Shown here: in pieces, positions 46,152-54,885 of the stretch
Position numbering within the stretch: position 1 is the stretch's first letter
How the letters are laid out: every line of letters starts with the position of its first letter
Source of the DNA: Lachnospiraceae bacterium
Lineage (GTDB): Bacteria > Bacillota > Clostridia > Lachnospirales > Lachnospiraceae
Direction of reading: 5' to 3'
DNA length: 64,000 bases
NCBI GenBank assembly: GCA_024680055.1
Contig: JAILCP010000058.1
Coordinates: forward strand, 83,740-147,739
Program-made: the position numbers and the translations under genes
The notes under the pieces: model-generated
What the model was told of the DNA's origin: nothing
The model's database searches: none
What the model saw: only the letters and a program-made list of their open reading frames with translations

Positions 46152-47168
46152 ATGTCTAATAATTTATTTGGAGTCGATCTTGGAACACAAAATATCAAAA
46201 TGTTTTCCAAAGGCGATAACATGGTTTTAACTGAAAAAAATACAATTGCAATTCGAAATAAAACAGAACTTTTTGCATGTGGTGATGAGGCCTATGCAAT
46301 GTATGAAAAGGCACCGGGAATGATTAAGGTTTCATTCCCTGTTGTGAACGGCGTCATTGCTGATTTTAACAATATGCAGAGATTGGCAGAGAAATTCATT
46401 GAAAAACATGCCAAGAATTTTGTAAAGAATTGTGAGTTTATTGTGGCAGTGCCAACAGACATTACAGAAGTGGAAAAGCGTTCTTTTTATGAATTGTTCT
46501 TTAAGAGCAAAATGAAACCAAAGAGCGTGCTTCTTTGTGAAAAACCAATTGCAGCTGCAGTGGGTCTTGGCCTTAATATCAATGAGCCAACCGGATTTAT
46601 GATTGTGGACATGGGTGCGGACACCACAGAGATTTCTCTGATTTCTTTAGGTGGTCTTGTGCTGAGCGATTTGATTCGTATTGGCGGAAATCATTTTGAC
46701 GAAGCCATCATTACCCACATTAAACGTAAATACAGCCTTGTAATCGGACAGAAAACAGCACAGCAGTTAAAAATGGATCTTGGAAGTGCCACCGGAGGAG
46801 ATTACGGAACACAAAAGATTGTAGGTCGTGACGTGGTTAGCGGATTACCTGTGGAAACAGAAATTACTTCCGCAGATGTTAACGAGTCCATAAAAGATCT
46901 TTTAAATTCTATCTGTACCGCAATTAAGATGATTTTGGAAAAGACTCCGCCGGAGCTTGCAAAGGACGTGATTCGTGCCGGAATCTATCTTGCAGGAGGA
47001 AGCTCCAATTTACATGACATCGACAAGTTTATTTCTGAATCAACCAACATTCAGGTGAACTTAAATGAAACAGCAGATCAGTGTGTGGTTCTTGGCTTAA
47101 ACACCATTGTTACAGAGAAGGAGTACCAGAAGCTGGCTTATAACTTAACAAAAAAAATCTATAATTAA
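46152..47168 (+). CDS. MreB-family rod-shape actin homologue
   Basis: 338 aa. Actin-fold signatures are present but somewhat divergent: phosphate 1 VDLGTQNIKMF, phosphate 2 IVDMGADTTEIS, adenosine motif LAGGSSNLHDI. It polymerises under the membrane to organise elongation-mode wall synthesis with MreC, MreD, RodA and PBP2, all encoded next. A GGAGGAG site precedes the ATG. The canonical TANT motif reads TQNI and other conserved stretches differ, so it could be an Mbl/MreBH-like paralogue. Confidence 0.9.
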   Translation: MSNNLFGVDLGTQNIKMFSKGDNMVLTEKNTIAIRNKTELFACGDEAYAMYEKAPGMIKVSFPVVNGVIADFNNMQRLAEKFIEKHAKNFVKNCEFIVAVPTDITEVEKRSFYELFFKSKMKPKSVLLCEKPIAAAVGLGLNINEPTGFMIVDMGADTTEISLISLGGLVLSDLIRIGGNHFDEAIITHIKRKYSLVIGQKTAQQLKMDLGSATGGDYGTQKIVGRDVVSGLPVETEITSADVNESIKDLLNSICTAIKMILEKTPPELAKDVIRAGIYLAGGSSNLHDIDKFISESTNIQVNLNETADQCVVLGLNTIVTEKEYQKLAYNLTKKIYN

Positions 47169-47186
47169 ATGATAGAGGTTGGATAA

Positions 47187-48053
47187 TTGAAAAGAAAAAA
47201 ACGTACAAAGAAAAACGTCGTTCGTTTGTCTTCCAAAAAGACGTTTCTCATACTTTTTGGAATCTGCGTGATATCCATATTTTTGAGCCTGACCTTAAAC
47301 CTAAACGGAGGACCTTTTAAAGTTGCTGCTGATGTGGTATTTGGCCCAATGCAAAGAGGCTTAAATCAAATCGGATTGGTCATGACTTCCAGAAAGAATG
47401 ATTTTCAAAATCTTCAGGAGTTAACAAAGGAAAACGACAAGCTTCAGGCACAGGTGGAAGAATTAACAACAGAGAACTCCACATTGAAGCTGAAGCAGTA
47501 TGAATTAGAGGAATTACAACAGCTTTATGAATTGGATCAAAAGTATCCAAGTTATAAAAAGACAGGAGCAAGGGTTATTGCCAGAGATGCAAGTAACTGG
47601 TTTAACACCTTTGTAATTGATAAGGGAAGTAAAGATGGAATTAAAGTGGATATGAATGTTATTGCAGGAGGCGGTCTGGTTGGTCGTGTTACTTCTGTAA
47701 GCAAAAGTTCTGCCACAGTAACCTCCATTATTAACGATACCTGTGCGTTCAGTGGAATGATGATTTCCACTTCTGATTACTGTATTGTTCGTGGTAGTCT
47801 TGCATCTATGACAGAAGACCAGACCATCCTTTTTGATACTTTAAAGGATACCGACAATAAAGTGACCGAAGGTGAGCAGGTTGTTACATCCAATATTTCT
47901 CAAAAATATTTGGAAGGAATTTTGGTTGGTTATGTAACTACCATTAAAACAGACTCCAATAATCTGACAAAATCCGGAACCATTACACCGATTGTGGATT
48001 TTGAGCATTTGGAAGAAGTGTTGGTAATTTTGGAAAAGAAAGAGACTGAATAA
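47187..48053 (+). CDS. mreC: Rod shape-determining protein MreC
   Basis: 288 aa, TTG start with a GAGG site. Short basic N-terminus, one membrane helix (about 20-38), a coiled coil (about 65-105, LTKENDKLQAQVEELTTENS) and the extracellular beta-barrel MreC domain with ARVIARDASNWFNTFVIDKG. It links MreB to the extracellular synthases. mreD starts 5 nt after the stop. Confidence 0.95.
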   Translation: MKRKKRTKKNVVRLSSKKTFLILFGICVISIFLSLTLNLNGGPFKVAADVVFGPMQRGLNQIGLVMTSRKNDFQNLQELTKENDKLQAQVEELTTENSTLKLKQYELEELQQLYELDQKYPSYKKTGARVIARDASNWFNTFVIDKGSKDGIKVDMNVIAGGGLVGRVTSVSKSSATVTSIINDTCAFSGMMISTSDYCIVRGSLASMTEDQTILFDTLKDTDNKVTEGEQVVTSNISQKYLEGILVGYVTTIKTDSNNLTKSGTITPIVDFEHLEEVLVILEKKETE

Positions 48054-48058
48054 GATTC

Positions 48059-48577
48059 ATGGTAAGAAAATTAGTAGAAATAGCACTTTGCATTGTATGT
48101 TTTATTTTGCAGATTACTTTATTTAAAGCCTTGGAAATTGCTTCCGTATCACCGAATCTGTTAATCGTTCTTGTGGCTGCCATCGGTTTTATGAAGGGGC
48201 CAAAAGAAGGAATGCTAATCGGTTTTATCAGTGGCTTTTTTGTAGATATTTATTTTTCACCCGTACTTGGATTTTACGCCTTGGTTTATATGTTGATGGG
48301 GCTTTTTAACGGCCTGTTCAAAAAGGAGTTTTTCCCGGATGATATTAAACTTCCCATGTTGATGATTGCATTAAGTGATTTTTTATACAACATCACCATT
48401 TATGTGGTTATGTTTTTGTTTCGAGGGGATACCAACCTTGGATACTACTTAATCAATGTGATTCTTCCGGAAGTGGTTTATACAATGATTGTTGCCATTG
48501 TGTTATACCTTATTATTTTGAAAATCAATCAGAGGCTGGAGATCAATGAGAAGAGGAGTGCAAGTAAATTTGGTTAA
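48059..48577 (+). CDS. mreD: Rod shape-determining protein MreD
   Basis: 172 aa, almost wholly hydrophobic, five or six membrane helices, with the family segment PNLLIVLVAAIGFMKGPKEGMLIGFISGFFVDIYF. Placed between mreC and the PBP2 gene, whose start overlaps its last 32 nt. Confidence 0.92.
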   Translation: MVRKLVEIALCIVCFILQITLFKALEIASVSPNLLIVLVAAIGFMKGPKEGMLIGFISGFFVDIYFSPVLGFYALVYMLMGLFNGLFKKEFFPDDIKLPMLMIALSDFLYNITIYVVMFLFRGDTNLGYYLINVILPEVVYTMIVAIVLYLIILKINQRLEINEKRSASKFG

Positions 48578-51419
48578 TTCAATAAAGAAATTTTTTGCAA
48601 AACTGGCAAAATCACGGCTGTTGACAATAAGTTTTGTTCTGGTGATGCTGGCTGTGATTATGTTGCAGAAAATTTTCTCACTGCAGATTATACAGGGAAA
48701 AAGCTATTTAAATGATTATACATTAAAAATTGAAAAGAGTAAGGATATTGTGGCAACCAGAGGCAGTATTCTTGATCGAAACGGAAAGGTGCTGGCTTAT
48801 AATGAGCTGGCTTATTCTGTTGTTATTGAAGATAACGGAAATTATAGCAATTCAGACGAACGTAATAAAGAAATCAACAAAACCATTGCAAAAACCATTA
48901 AAATCATGGAAGATTGCGGAGATAAACCGGACAATGATTTTAACATTGTATATAACAATAATGATTTTGAGTATACGGTGGATGGCACACAGAGACTTCG
49001 TTTTATAGCAGATATTTTTGGTTATCTTACCGTAGATGAGCTTGGAGTTAATAAGAAACTTGGCTTCAATGAAGCTACGGCAACTGCAAGACAGTTGATG
49101 GAATATATTATGTACAACAAGTACGAAATTGATAAGAAGTACAATGAAAAGTTGGCTTACGAGATTGCCATTGTTCGTTACGGTATGTCTTCCAACTATT
49201 ATCAGAAATATATTTCAACCACCATTGCTACCGATGTCAGTGATGAGACCGTGGCGGCCATCAATGAAAACAATACCGGATTGCAGGGGGTTTCCATTGA
49301 AGAGAATACACTTCGTAAATACGTGGATAGCCAGTGCTTTTGTCATATCACAGGTTATACCGGTAAAATTTCCGATTCGGAATATCAGGAACTTCATAAG
49401 AAGGATAAAAGTTATACATTAAATGACTATGTTGGTAAATCCGGAATCGAAGAAGTGATGGAATCCTACTTAAAAGGTAAAAAGGGAAGTGAAACCTTTT
49501 ATGTAGACAGTGTGGGAAAAGTGCTTGAAACCATTTCCCATAAAGATTCGAAAGCCGGAAACAATGTGTATTTATCCATTGATAAAGATTTACAGGAAGC
49601 TGTATATAAAATTCTGGAACAGAAAATTGCCGGTGTTTTATATGGAAGTATTCGAAATATTAAAGAGTATAGAGCGGGAAGTAACAGTACATCTTCGGAT
49701 GTAGTTGTTCCGATTTATGATGTTTACTATGCTCTTTTGGATAACAACGTTATTGATATTGACGAATTTACCAGTGAAGATGCCATGAGCAACGAAAAGG
49801 CGGTATATCAGGCGTTTAAGAGTAATTACAAAACCACTACAAAGAGCATTCAATCAGAGCTTAAGGGTAGTGGAACCAAATACAAAGATTTAGATAATCG
49901 AATGACAGATTATGTGGACTATATCTATGATATGTTAAAGAATAATAACATTATCATGACAGATGCCATTGACAAAGAGGATGCCACTTATCAGAAATGG
50001 ACCTCAGGAAAAATCAGCTTTAAGAAATATTTAAACTATTGTATTTCCAAGGCATGGATCGATCGAACCACATTGTCAGACGAAAAGGGTAAAATTAATA
50101 ATTACTCGGATTCCGATGAAATATATGCTGCCCTGGTGGATAAAATCATTGCCATGTTGCCGGCAGAAAAAGAGTTTCATAAATTGGTATACAAATATAT
50201 GATTTTGGACGATAAAATCTCCGGACATCAGATTTGTATGATTCTTTACGAACAGGATATTTTGGCAAAAAATGATAAGGATTACAGCAGTTTAAAGAAT
50301 AATTCCATGACTGCTTTTGAATTCTTAAGAAAGAAGATTAAGAACCTGGAAATTACACCGGCTCAGCTGGCCTTAGATCCATGTTCCGGTTCCACTGTGG
50401 TAATGAACCCAAAAACCGGAGAAATTCTGGCCTGCGTTTCCTATCCGGGATACGATAACAATAAGTTGGCCAATGTGGTGGATTCCGGTTATTACAATGA
50501 ACTTCTTGCAGACAATGCTACGCCGTTATATGATTTTGCGACTCAGCAGGAGACAGCACCGGGTTCTACCTTTAAACCATTGTCCTCCATTGCAGGTTTG
50601 ATGGAAGGTGTTATCAGTACCGGTGAAACCATTACGGATAAAGGTGTATTTGAAAAGGTAAGTAATAAGCCGCGATGCTGGATTTACAGTTCCAGTCATG
50701 CAACCCATGGAAGCATTAATGTTTCCGGTGCATTAAGAGATTCCTGTAACTACTTCTTCTATGAAGTGGGATATCGTCTTGCCACTATGAGCGGATCTTA
50801 CAACGATGAAAAGGGTATTACAGAACTTGAAAAATATGCGGATTTATTTGGTTTGACAGAAAAGACAGGAGTGGAGATCTCAGAAAGTAAACCGAGCTTT
50901 GCCACAGAGTTCCCTGTTATGGCTGCAATCGGACAGAGTAATAACAACTTTACCACCATCGGTCTTGGCAGATACGTATCCGCCATTGCCAATTCCGGAA
51001 GAGTATACGATTTGACGCTTCTTGATAAGGTGGAAACCACAGGTGGTAAGACCATAAAGAAGTATTCTCCGGATGTGAAAAATGACATTACCGAAGTGCC
51101 GAGTGCCTATTGGTCAGCAGTACATTCCGGTATGCGTATGGTTGTGGAAAATCTTGGAGCTTTCAATGATGTGAAAACTCCTGTTGCAGGTAAAACAGGT
51201 ACCGCTCAGCAGATTAAAACAAGACCGAGTCATGCCTTGTTTATTGGCTATGCGCCTTATAAAAAACCGAAGATTTCCATTGCAACCAGAATTCCGTTTG
51301 GATATTCATCCTCCAATGCAGCGGAGGTTGCAGCAGATGTAATTAAGTATTATTTTGAAGAAGAAGATGTTTTGAAAGGTAAGGCTTCCTCCTCTTCAAG
51401 TAGAAGAACATTAGATTAA
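48546..51419 (+). CDS. Penicillin-binding protein 2 (class B) with a large insertion
   Basis: 957 aa, far longer than the 600-720 aa usual for PBP2. One membrane helix (about 25-45), then the dimerisation/pedestal region (VATRGSILDRNGKVLAYN), then the transpeptidase with S674-TFK (PGSTFKP), SCN (DSCNYFF) and K883-TGT. The extra length is about 240 aa (365-610), a Lys/Asp/Tyr-rich stretch between LSIDKDLQEAVYKILEQ and CSGSTVVMNPKTGEIL, which are normally close together. It cross-links peptidoglycan with RodA in elongation. The start ATG 48546 (GGAG site) overlaps mreD; an alternative is TTG 48570. Confidence 0.92.
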   Translation: MRRGVQVNLVNSIKKFFAKLAKSRLLTISFVLVMLAVIMLQKIFSLQIIQGKSYLNDYTLKIEKSKDIVATRGSILDRNGKVLAYNELAYSVVIEDNGNYSNSDERNKEINKTIAKTIKIMEDCGDKPDNDFNIVYNNNDFEYTVDGTQRLRFIADIFGYLTVDELGVNKKLGFNEATATARQLMEYIMYNKYEIDKKYNEKLAYEIAIVRYGMSSNYYQKYISTTIATDVSDETVAAINENNTGLQGVSIEENTLRKYVDSQCFCHITGYTGKISDSEYQELHKKDKSYTLNDYVGKSGIEEVMESYLKGKKGSETFYVDSVGKVLETISHKDSKAGNNVYLSIDKDLQEAVYKILEQKIAGVLYGSIRNIKEYRAGSNSTSSDVVVPIYDVYYALLDNNVIDIDEFTSEDAMSNEKAVYQAFKSNYKTTTKSIQSELKGSGTKYKDLDNRMTDYVDYIYDMLKNNNIIMTDAIDKEDATYQKWTSGKISFKKYLNYCISKAWIDRTTLSDEKGKINNYSDSDEIYAALVDKIIAMLPAEKEFHKLVYKYMILDDKISGHQICMILYEQDILAKNDKDYSSLKNNSMTAFEFLRKKIKNLEITPAQLALDPCSGSTVVMNPKTGEILACVSYPGYDNNKLANVVDSGYYNELLADNATPLYDFATQQETAPGSTFKPLSSIAGLMEGVISTGETITDKGVFEKVSNKPRCWIYSSSHATHGSINVSGALRDSCNYFFYEVGYRLATMSGSYNDEKGITELEKYADLFGLTEKTGVEISESKPSFATEFPVMAAIGQSNNNFTTIGLGRYVSAIANSGRVYDLTLLDKVETTGGKTIKKYSPDVKNDITEVPSAYWSAVHSGMRMVVENLGAFNDVKTPVAGKTGTAQQIKTRPSHALFIGYAPYKKPKISIATRIPFGYSSSNAAEVAADVIKYYFEEEDVLKGKASSSSSRRTLD

Positions 51420-51436
51420 GTTTAAAGGTATAAGAC

Positions 51437-52570
51437 ATGTTTTTAAAGTACAAGCTAAAAAATTACAAATTCAGACTAATACTTGAAGTAATGATACTGA
51501 ATATTTTCGGTATTATTGTAATCGGAAGTGCCGCAGGCACCGGTTACCAGATCAAACAGATTGTGGGAATGGTGCTTGGCCTTGTGGTTATGGGAATTAC
51601 ATCCCTGATAGATTACGAGTATTTTATGAAACTGGCCTGGCCGATTTACGGTTTTAACGTATTTATGCTGGCCTTAATCATGCTTCCTGTATTTGGTGAC
51701 GATGCAAAGGGTGCCCAAAGATGGATTGCCATTGGAGGCATTCGTTTCCAGCCATCTGAGTTGGCAAAGATTTTAATTATTTTATTCTTTGCGTTCTTCT
51801 TCTCCAAATACAGAGAACGAATCAATACATTAAAAATGATTTGTATCAGTTGTCTTTTGGCAGGAGTTCCGTTGGTTTTGATTTTAAAACAGCCGGACTT
51901 GTCCACAACCATTGTAACGGCAGTTATGTTCTCTGTTATGATGTTTGCCTGTGGCTTAAGCTGGAAGGTGGTCGGTGGAGTCATTGCCGTATTGGTTCCA
52001 TCGGTTATCATACTTTTGAATATTATTGTAACAAAGGGAAATACATTTTTAGCAAATCACCAGTATTTAAGAATTATGGCCTGGTTACGTCCTGAGGAAT
52101 TTCCGCAGCAGGCATTGCAACAGCAAAATGCCATCATTGCCATTGGATCCGGCCAGCTTTTCGGTAAGGGGTTGTTTAACTCCGATGTGGCATCATTAAA
52201 AAACGGTAACTTTATTTACGAGCCACATACGGATTGTATTTTTTCTGTTATTGGTGAGGAACTTGGATTTGTCGGTTGCGCCTTTGTGATTGGAATGCTT
52301 TTGATCATTACCCTGGAATGTGTCTGGATTGCCAAAAAGGCAAAGGATATGCAGGGAAGATTGATTGCAGTAGGTGTGGCAGGATTGATTGGTATGCAGG
52401 AATTCGTTCATATTTGTGTAAATACAGGTATGATGCCAAATACCGGTTTGACATTGCCATTTGTAAGTTATGGATTAACATCACTGGTTTCTTTATATAT
52501 TGGAATTGGTTTGGTATTAAACGTTGGTTTACAGCCACGTAAATATAATCGAGCGGAGGTAAAACTATGA
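51437..52570 (+). CDS. rodA: RodA/FtsW-family (SEDS) glycosyltransferase
   Basis: 377 aa, about ten membrane helices. SEDS marks: AKGAQRWIAIGGIRFQPSELAK, LKQPDLSTTIV, FGKGLF, PHTDCIFSVIGEELGFVG and NTGMMPNTGLTLPFVSYGLTSL. It polymerises lipid II in complex with the PBP2 encoded just upstream, hence RodA rather than FtsW. Its stop overlaps the mgsA start by 4 nt. Confidence 0.94.
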   Translation: MFLKYKLKNYKFRLILEVMILNIFGIIVIGSAAGTGYQIKQIVGMVLGLVVMGITSLIDYEYFMKLAWPIYGFNVFMLALIMLPVFGDDAKGAQRWIAIGGIRFQPSELAKILIILFFAFFFSKYRERINTLKMICISCLLAGVPLVLILKQPDLSTTIVTAVMFSVMMFACGLSWKVVGGVIAVLVPSVIILLNIIVTKGNTFLANHQYLRIMAWLRPEEFPQQALQQQNAIIAIGSGQLFGKGLFNSDVASLKNGNFIYEPHTDCIFSVIGEELGFVGCAFVIGMLLIITLECVWIAKKAKDMQGRLIAVGVAGLIGMQEFVHICVNTGMMPNTGLTLPFVSYGLTSLVSLYIGIGLVLNVGLQPRKYNRAEVKL

Positions 52571-52962
52571 ATATAGGTTTGATCGCACATGATTCTAAAA
52601 AGAAGCTGATGCAGAATTTTTGCATTGCTTACAGAAACATTTTAAGCAAAAATAGTCTTTTTGCCACCGGAACCACAGGCAGACTGGTGGAAGAAGTGAC
52701 CAATCTAAATGTACACAAGTATCTGGCCGGCCATCTTGGCGGTGATCAGCAGCTTGGTGCGCAAATTGAGCATAATCAAATGGATTTGGTGATTTTTTTA
52801 CGAGATCCTTTAACTCAAAAAACCCATGAACCGGATGTTAACAGCATTGTAAGATTATGCGATATGCATAATATTCCATTGGCTACCAATCTGGCTTCTG
52901 CAGAGTTATTGATTAAATCCTTAGACAGAGGAGACATGGAGTGGCGTGAAATGTATAAATAA
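52567..52962 (+). CDS. mgsA: Methylglyoxal synthase
   Basis: 131 aa, converts dihydroxyacetone phosphate to methylglyoxal, bypassing lower glycolysis when phosphate is short. Family motifs IGLIAHDSKK, ATGTTGRLV, HLGGDQQLGAQI, VIFLRDPL and HEPDVNSIVRLCDMHNIPLATNLASAE are present. A GGAGG site overlaps the end of rodA. Linkage to rodA recurs in clostridia. It overlaps the next gene by 17 nt. Confidence 0.97.
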   Translation: MNIGLIAHDSKKKLMQNFCIAYRNILSKNSLFATGTTGRLVEEVTNLNVHKYLAGHLGGDQQLGAQIEHNQMDLVIFLRDPLTQKTHEPDVNSIVRLCDMHNIPLATNLASAELLIKSLDRGDMEWREMYK

Positions 52963-53932
52963 AAAGGGAATCTGCCTTTTCATGGCAGGTTCTTTATTAT
53001 GCAGTTCTTTCATGGGCTGCGGTAAAAAACAGGAATTAAAGAATAAATTTGATCCATACAGCGAAAGTGCAGTCGAGGATAGTGAAGAGAAAAAATCGGA
53101 TATTACCATGGATTACATCGGTGAGAACGTTGCTATTTTACCTACCGGGGATGTTTTATCGGAAAATGTCACCAACGAAAATGTAAAAAGTGCAGCGGCC
53201 TTTGATGTGAAGGATGGAAAGACACTGTACGCATACAATGCAACAATGAAGGCATATCCGGCCAGTATGACAAAGATTCTCACAGCCTATATTGTGCTTA
53301 AGAATTGTAAGTTGACAGATAAGGTTCAGGTCAGTGAAAATGCAGTGGTTTTACCACCGGGAGCGGTTTCTATGGGCCTTAAGAAGGGGGATATCATTTC
53401 CGTAAAAGGGTTACTTTACGGTTTAATGTTTGAAAGCGCCAATGATGCAGCATTGGCACTGGCAGAACACGTCAGTGGATCAGTGGAAGATTTTGCCAAG
53501 CTAATGAATAAGGAAGCTTATGCCATAGGCGCTACCGATTCTAATTTTGTAACTCCAAACGGTATTCATGATGAAAATCATTACACCACAGCCTACGATA
53601 TGTATTTGATTCTCAACAAGGCCATTGGTCAGGAGAAATTTTTAAAACTTATCGGAAAGAAACAGGCCAGTGTAAAAATTACAAACGAGCAGGGAGTGGA
53701 AAGTGTGGTAACCATAAAGAATTCCAATCCTTACTTTAATAAAAAGGTGGAAACACCTACGGGATATACGGTACTTGGAGGTAAAAGCGGAATCACCAAC
53801 GCAGCCGGAAATTGTTATATTTTACTTGCGAAAAATCCAAAGGGACACACTGTAATCTATGTTGCCATGGGAGCTGCATCCGGTGAGACTTTGTATTCTT
53901 TTCTGGATCAGTTGATGACGGCAACTCAATAA
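52946..53932 (+). CDS. D-alanyl-D-alanine carboxypeptidase lipoprotein
   Basis: 328 aa, GTG start with GGAG inside mgsA. An N-terminal signal with lipobox FMGC anchors it as a lipoprotein, unlike classical PBP5 enzymes that use a C-terminal helix. Peptidase S11 motifs: SMTK (YPASMTKILTAY), SAND (FESANDAALALAEH) and KSG (LGGKSGITNAAG). It trims the terminal D-Ala of peptidoglycan stem peptides. It closes the cell-shape gene block. Confidence 0.94.
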   Translation: MKCINKKGICLFMAGSLLCSSFMGCGKKQELKNKFDPYSESAVEDSEEKKSDITMDYIGENVAILPTGDVLSENVTNENVKSAAAFDVKDGKTLYAYNATMKAYPASMTKILTAYIVLKNCKLTDKVQVSENAVVLPPGAVSMGLKKGDIISVKGLLYGLMFESANDAALALAEHVSGSVEDFAKLMNKEAYAIGATDSNFVTPNGIHDENHYTTAYDMYLILNKAIGQEKFLKLIGKKQASVKITNEQGVESVVTIKNSNPYFNKKVETPTGYTVLGGKSGITNAAGNCYILLAKNPKGHTVIYVAMGAASGETLYSFLDQLMTATQ

Positions 53933-53962
53933 AATTATTGGTTGATTTTTCTGTTTTTATGG

Positions 53963-53991
53963 TTGTATTATTTGGGATAATACAATATAAT
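53963..53991 (+). promoter_or_regulatory. Promoter of the small P-loop gene
   Basis: TTGTAT, a 17-nt spacer and perfect TATAAT in an AT-rich gap, 91 nt before the ATG at 54083. Confidence 0.6.
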
Positions 53992-54082
53992 AAAAATATA
54001 AATAATAGTTGTTTATCAAAAAGAACTGATAATGAAATGTTTCAGACAATTTTGATCCGCAACAGAGCAGGAGGAGAAAGCC

Positions 54083-54505
54083 ATGATTCAAATTATTTCC
54101 GGGGAAAAAGGCAAAGGTAAGACCAAATATCTTTTAGACAGAGTCAACGAGGCAGTAAAGAACGTTGACGGAAACATTGTATTTCTTGATAAGAATACAA
54201 AGCATATGTACGATTTAAGCAATAAGGTTCGTTTGATTAACGTTCCTGAGTTACCTGTAGACGATGCCAGTGAATTTACCGGTTTTTTATGCGGTATCCT
54301 TTCACAGGACAATGATTTGCAAGAGGTTTATTTGGATAGTTTCTTAACCATTGCACATATTGAAAACGATGAGCAGTTTAGTAGGGTGATTAAGAAATTG
54401 AATGTGCTGGGAGATAAGTTTAATATTAAGTTTACATTAAGTGTCTCCAGAAATGAAAAAGATCTTCCTGAATGTGCGAAACAATACGTGGACATTTCGC
54501 TATAA
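54083..54505 (+). CDS. Small P-loop NTPase of unknown function
   Basis: 140 aa, soluble. Walker A is at the very N-terminus (SGEKGKGKTK) and a Walker B-like strand reads EVYLDSFLTI. The rest is alpha/beta and unrecognised; too short for a complete AAA or PilT motor. A good AGGAGG site precedes ATG 54083. It is monocistronic, between the wall gene block and a structured non-coding stretch. Comparable small orphan ATPases occur in Lachnospiraceae, but I cannot give a role. Confidence 0.78.
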   Translation: MIQIISGEKGKGKTKYLLDRVNEAVKNVDGNIVFLDKNTKHMYDLSNKVRLINVPELPVDDASEFTGFLCGILSQDNDLQEVYLDSFLTIAHIENDEQFSRVIKKLNVLGDKFNIKFTLSVSRNEKDLPECAKQYVDISL

Positions 54506-54661
54506 TTTTTAAAATGATTTATATAGGGCCGACCGTTGCGATATGTACCTAGAATCTTGGACACATATTTATGAACTGGGCTGAACACATGGATGCTATC
54601 CTGTATTGTGATATGCCCCCGTCAAGTAGACAGGTTAAATATCTAAATGGAATGTTTAGTT
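54506..54661 (+). ncRNA. Structured non-coding stretch, candidate small RNA
   Basis: No gene is seen here. Two imperfect hairpins follow each other: GATATGTACC...TTGGACACATAT (about 54538-54569) and GGGC...CACA.GGAT-GCT-ATCC...TGTG..GCCC (about 54578-54619). A strong terminator stands downstream at 54662. This could be an independent small RNA or a structured 3' UTR of the P-loop gene. It matches no RNA family that I can name; it lacks the GGAAG of SRP RNA. Confidence 0.4.
54616..54632 (-). repeat. IS-end-like motif TGTCTACTTGACGGGGG
   Basis: Read on the minus strand it resembles the terminal inverted repeat of some clostridial insertion sequences. A related TGTCTACTTAAGGAGG occurs on the plus strand at 54840-54855. 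The two point away from each other and no transposase lies beside either, so at most these are scars. Confidence 0.3.
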
Positions 54662-54696
54662 AATGACCATACTTTATATGAAGTATGGTCATTTTT
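54662..54696 (+). terminator. Strong intrinsic terminator
   Basis: 13-bp perfect stem AATGACCATACTT / AAGTATGGTCATT, 6-nt loop TATATG and a T5 run. It ends the rightward transcript from the P-loop gene or the candidate RNA. Confidence 0.9.
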
Positions 54697-54804
54697 CTAT
54701 GCACACCATTTTTCTTTATATTTTTTTATTCGTTTGTTTTCAGGAATCGGATATTCCATTGGTACTATGGCAGATAAAGCTTCCATTCTTACCTCTTTGA
54801 ACAT
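54697..54804 (-). CDS. Possible 35-aa ORF
   Basis: Reads MFKEVRMEALSAIVP...KWCA. It has a perfect AAGGAGG site six nt before the ATG, but that site is the 3' arm of the terminator hairpin of the gene upstream. No homology recognised; the composition is rich in Lys and Glu, as for a real small protein or gene remnant. It is likely spurious unless transcripts pass the terminator. Confidence 0.25.
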   Translation of the reverse strand: MFKEVRMEALSAIVPMEYPIPENKRIKKYKEKWCA

Positions 54805-54855
54805 AAAAAACCTCCTTAAGTAGATTTGGTTATTTACCTTGTCTACTTAAGGAGG
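54805..54855 (-). terminator. Intrinsic terminator of the 4-TM gene
   Basis: On the minus strand: 14-bp perfect stem CCTCCTTAAGTAGA / TCTACTTAAGGAGG, 17-nt loop, then T6. It lies 31 nt after the stop of the 4-TM gene. The 3' arm also forms the Shine-Dalgarno of a 35-aa ORF. Confidence 0.78.
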
Positions 54856-54885
54856 ATCATATCAGATAGGTGGCAACCTTTTATG

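Noticed and set aside
53938-54120. 60-aa ORF 53938..54120 (+)
   Set aside because: Covers an AT-rich promoter region and the start of the P-loop gene; no SD and no family features.
54506-54661. SRP RNA, tmRNA or second 6S RNA
   Set aside because: No GGAAG/GCAG tetraloop region, no tRNA-like ends, and no 6S-type long closing stem.
54328-54855. A complete insertion sequence
   Set aside because: The putative ends face outward, no transposase ORF of useful length is present, and no target duplication is visible.
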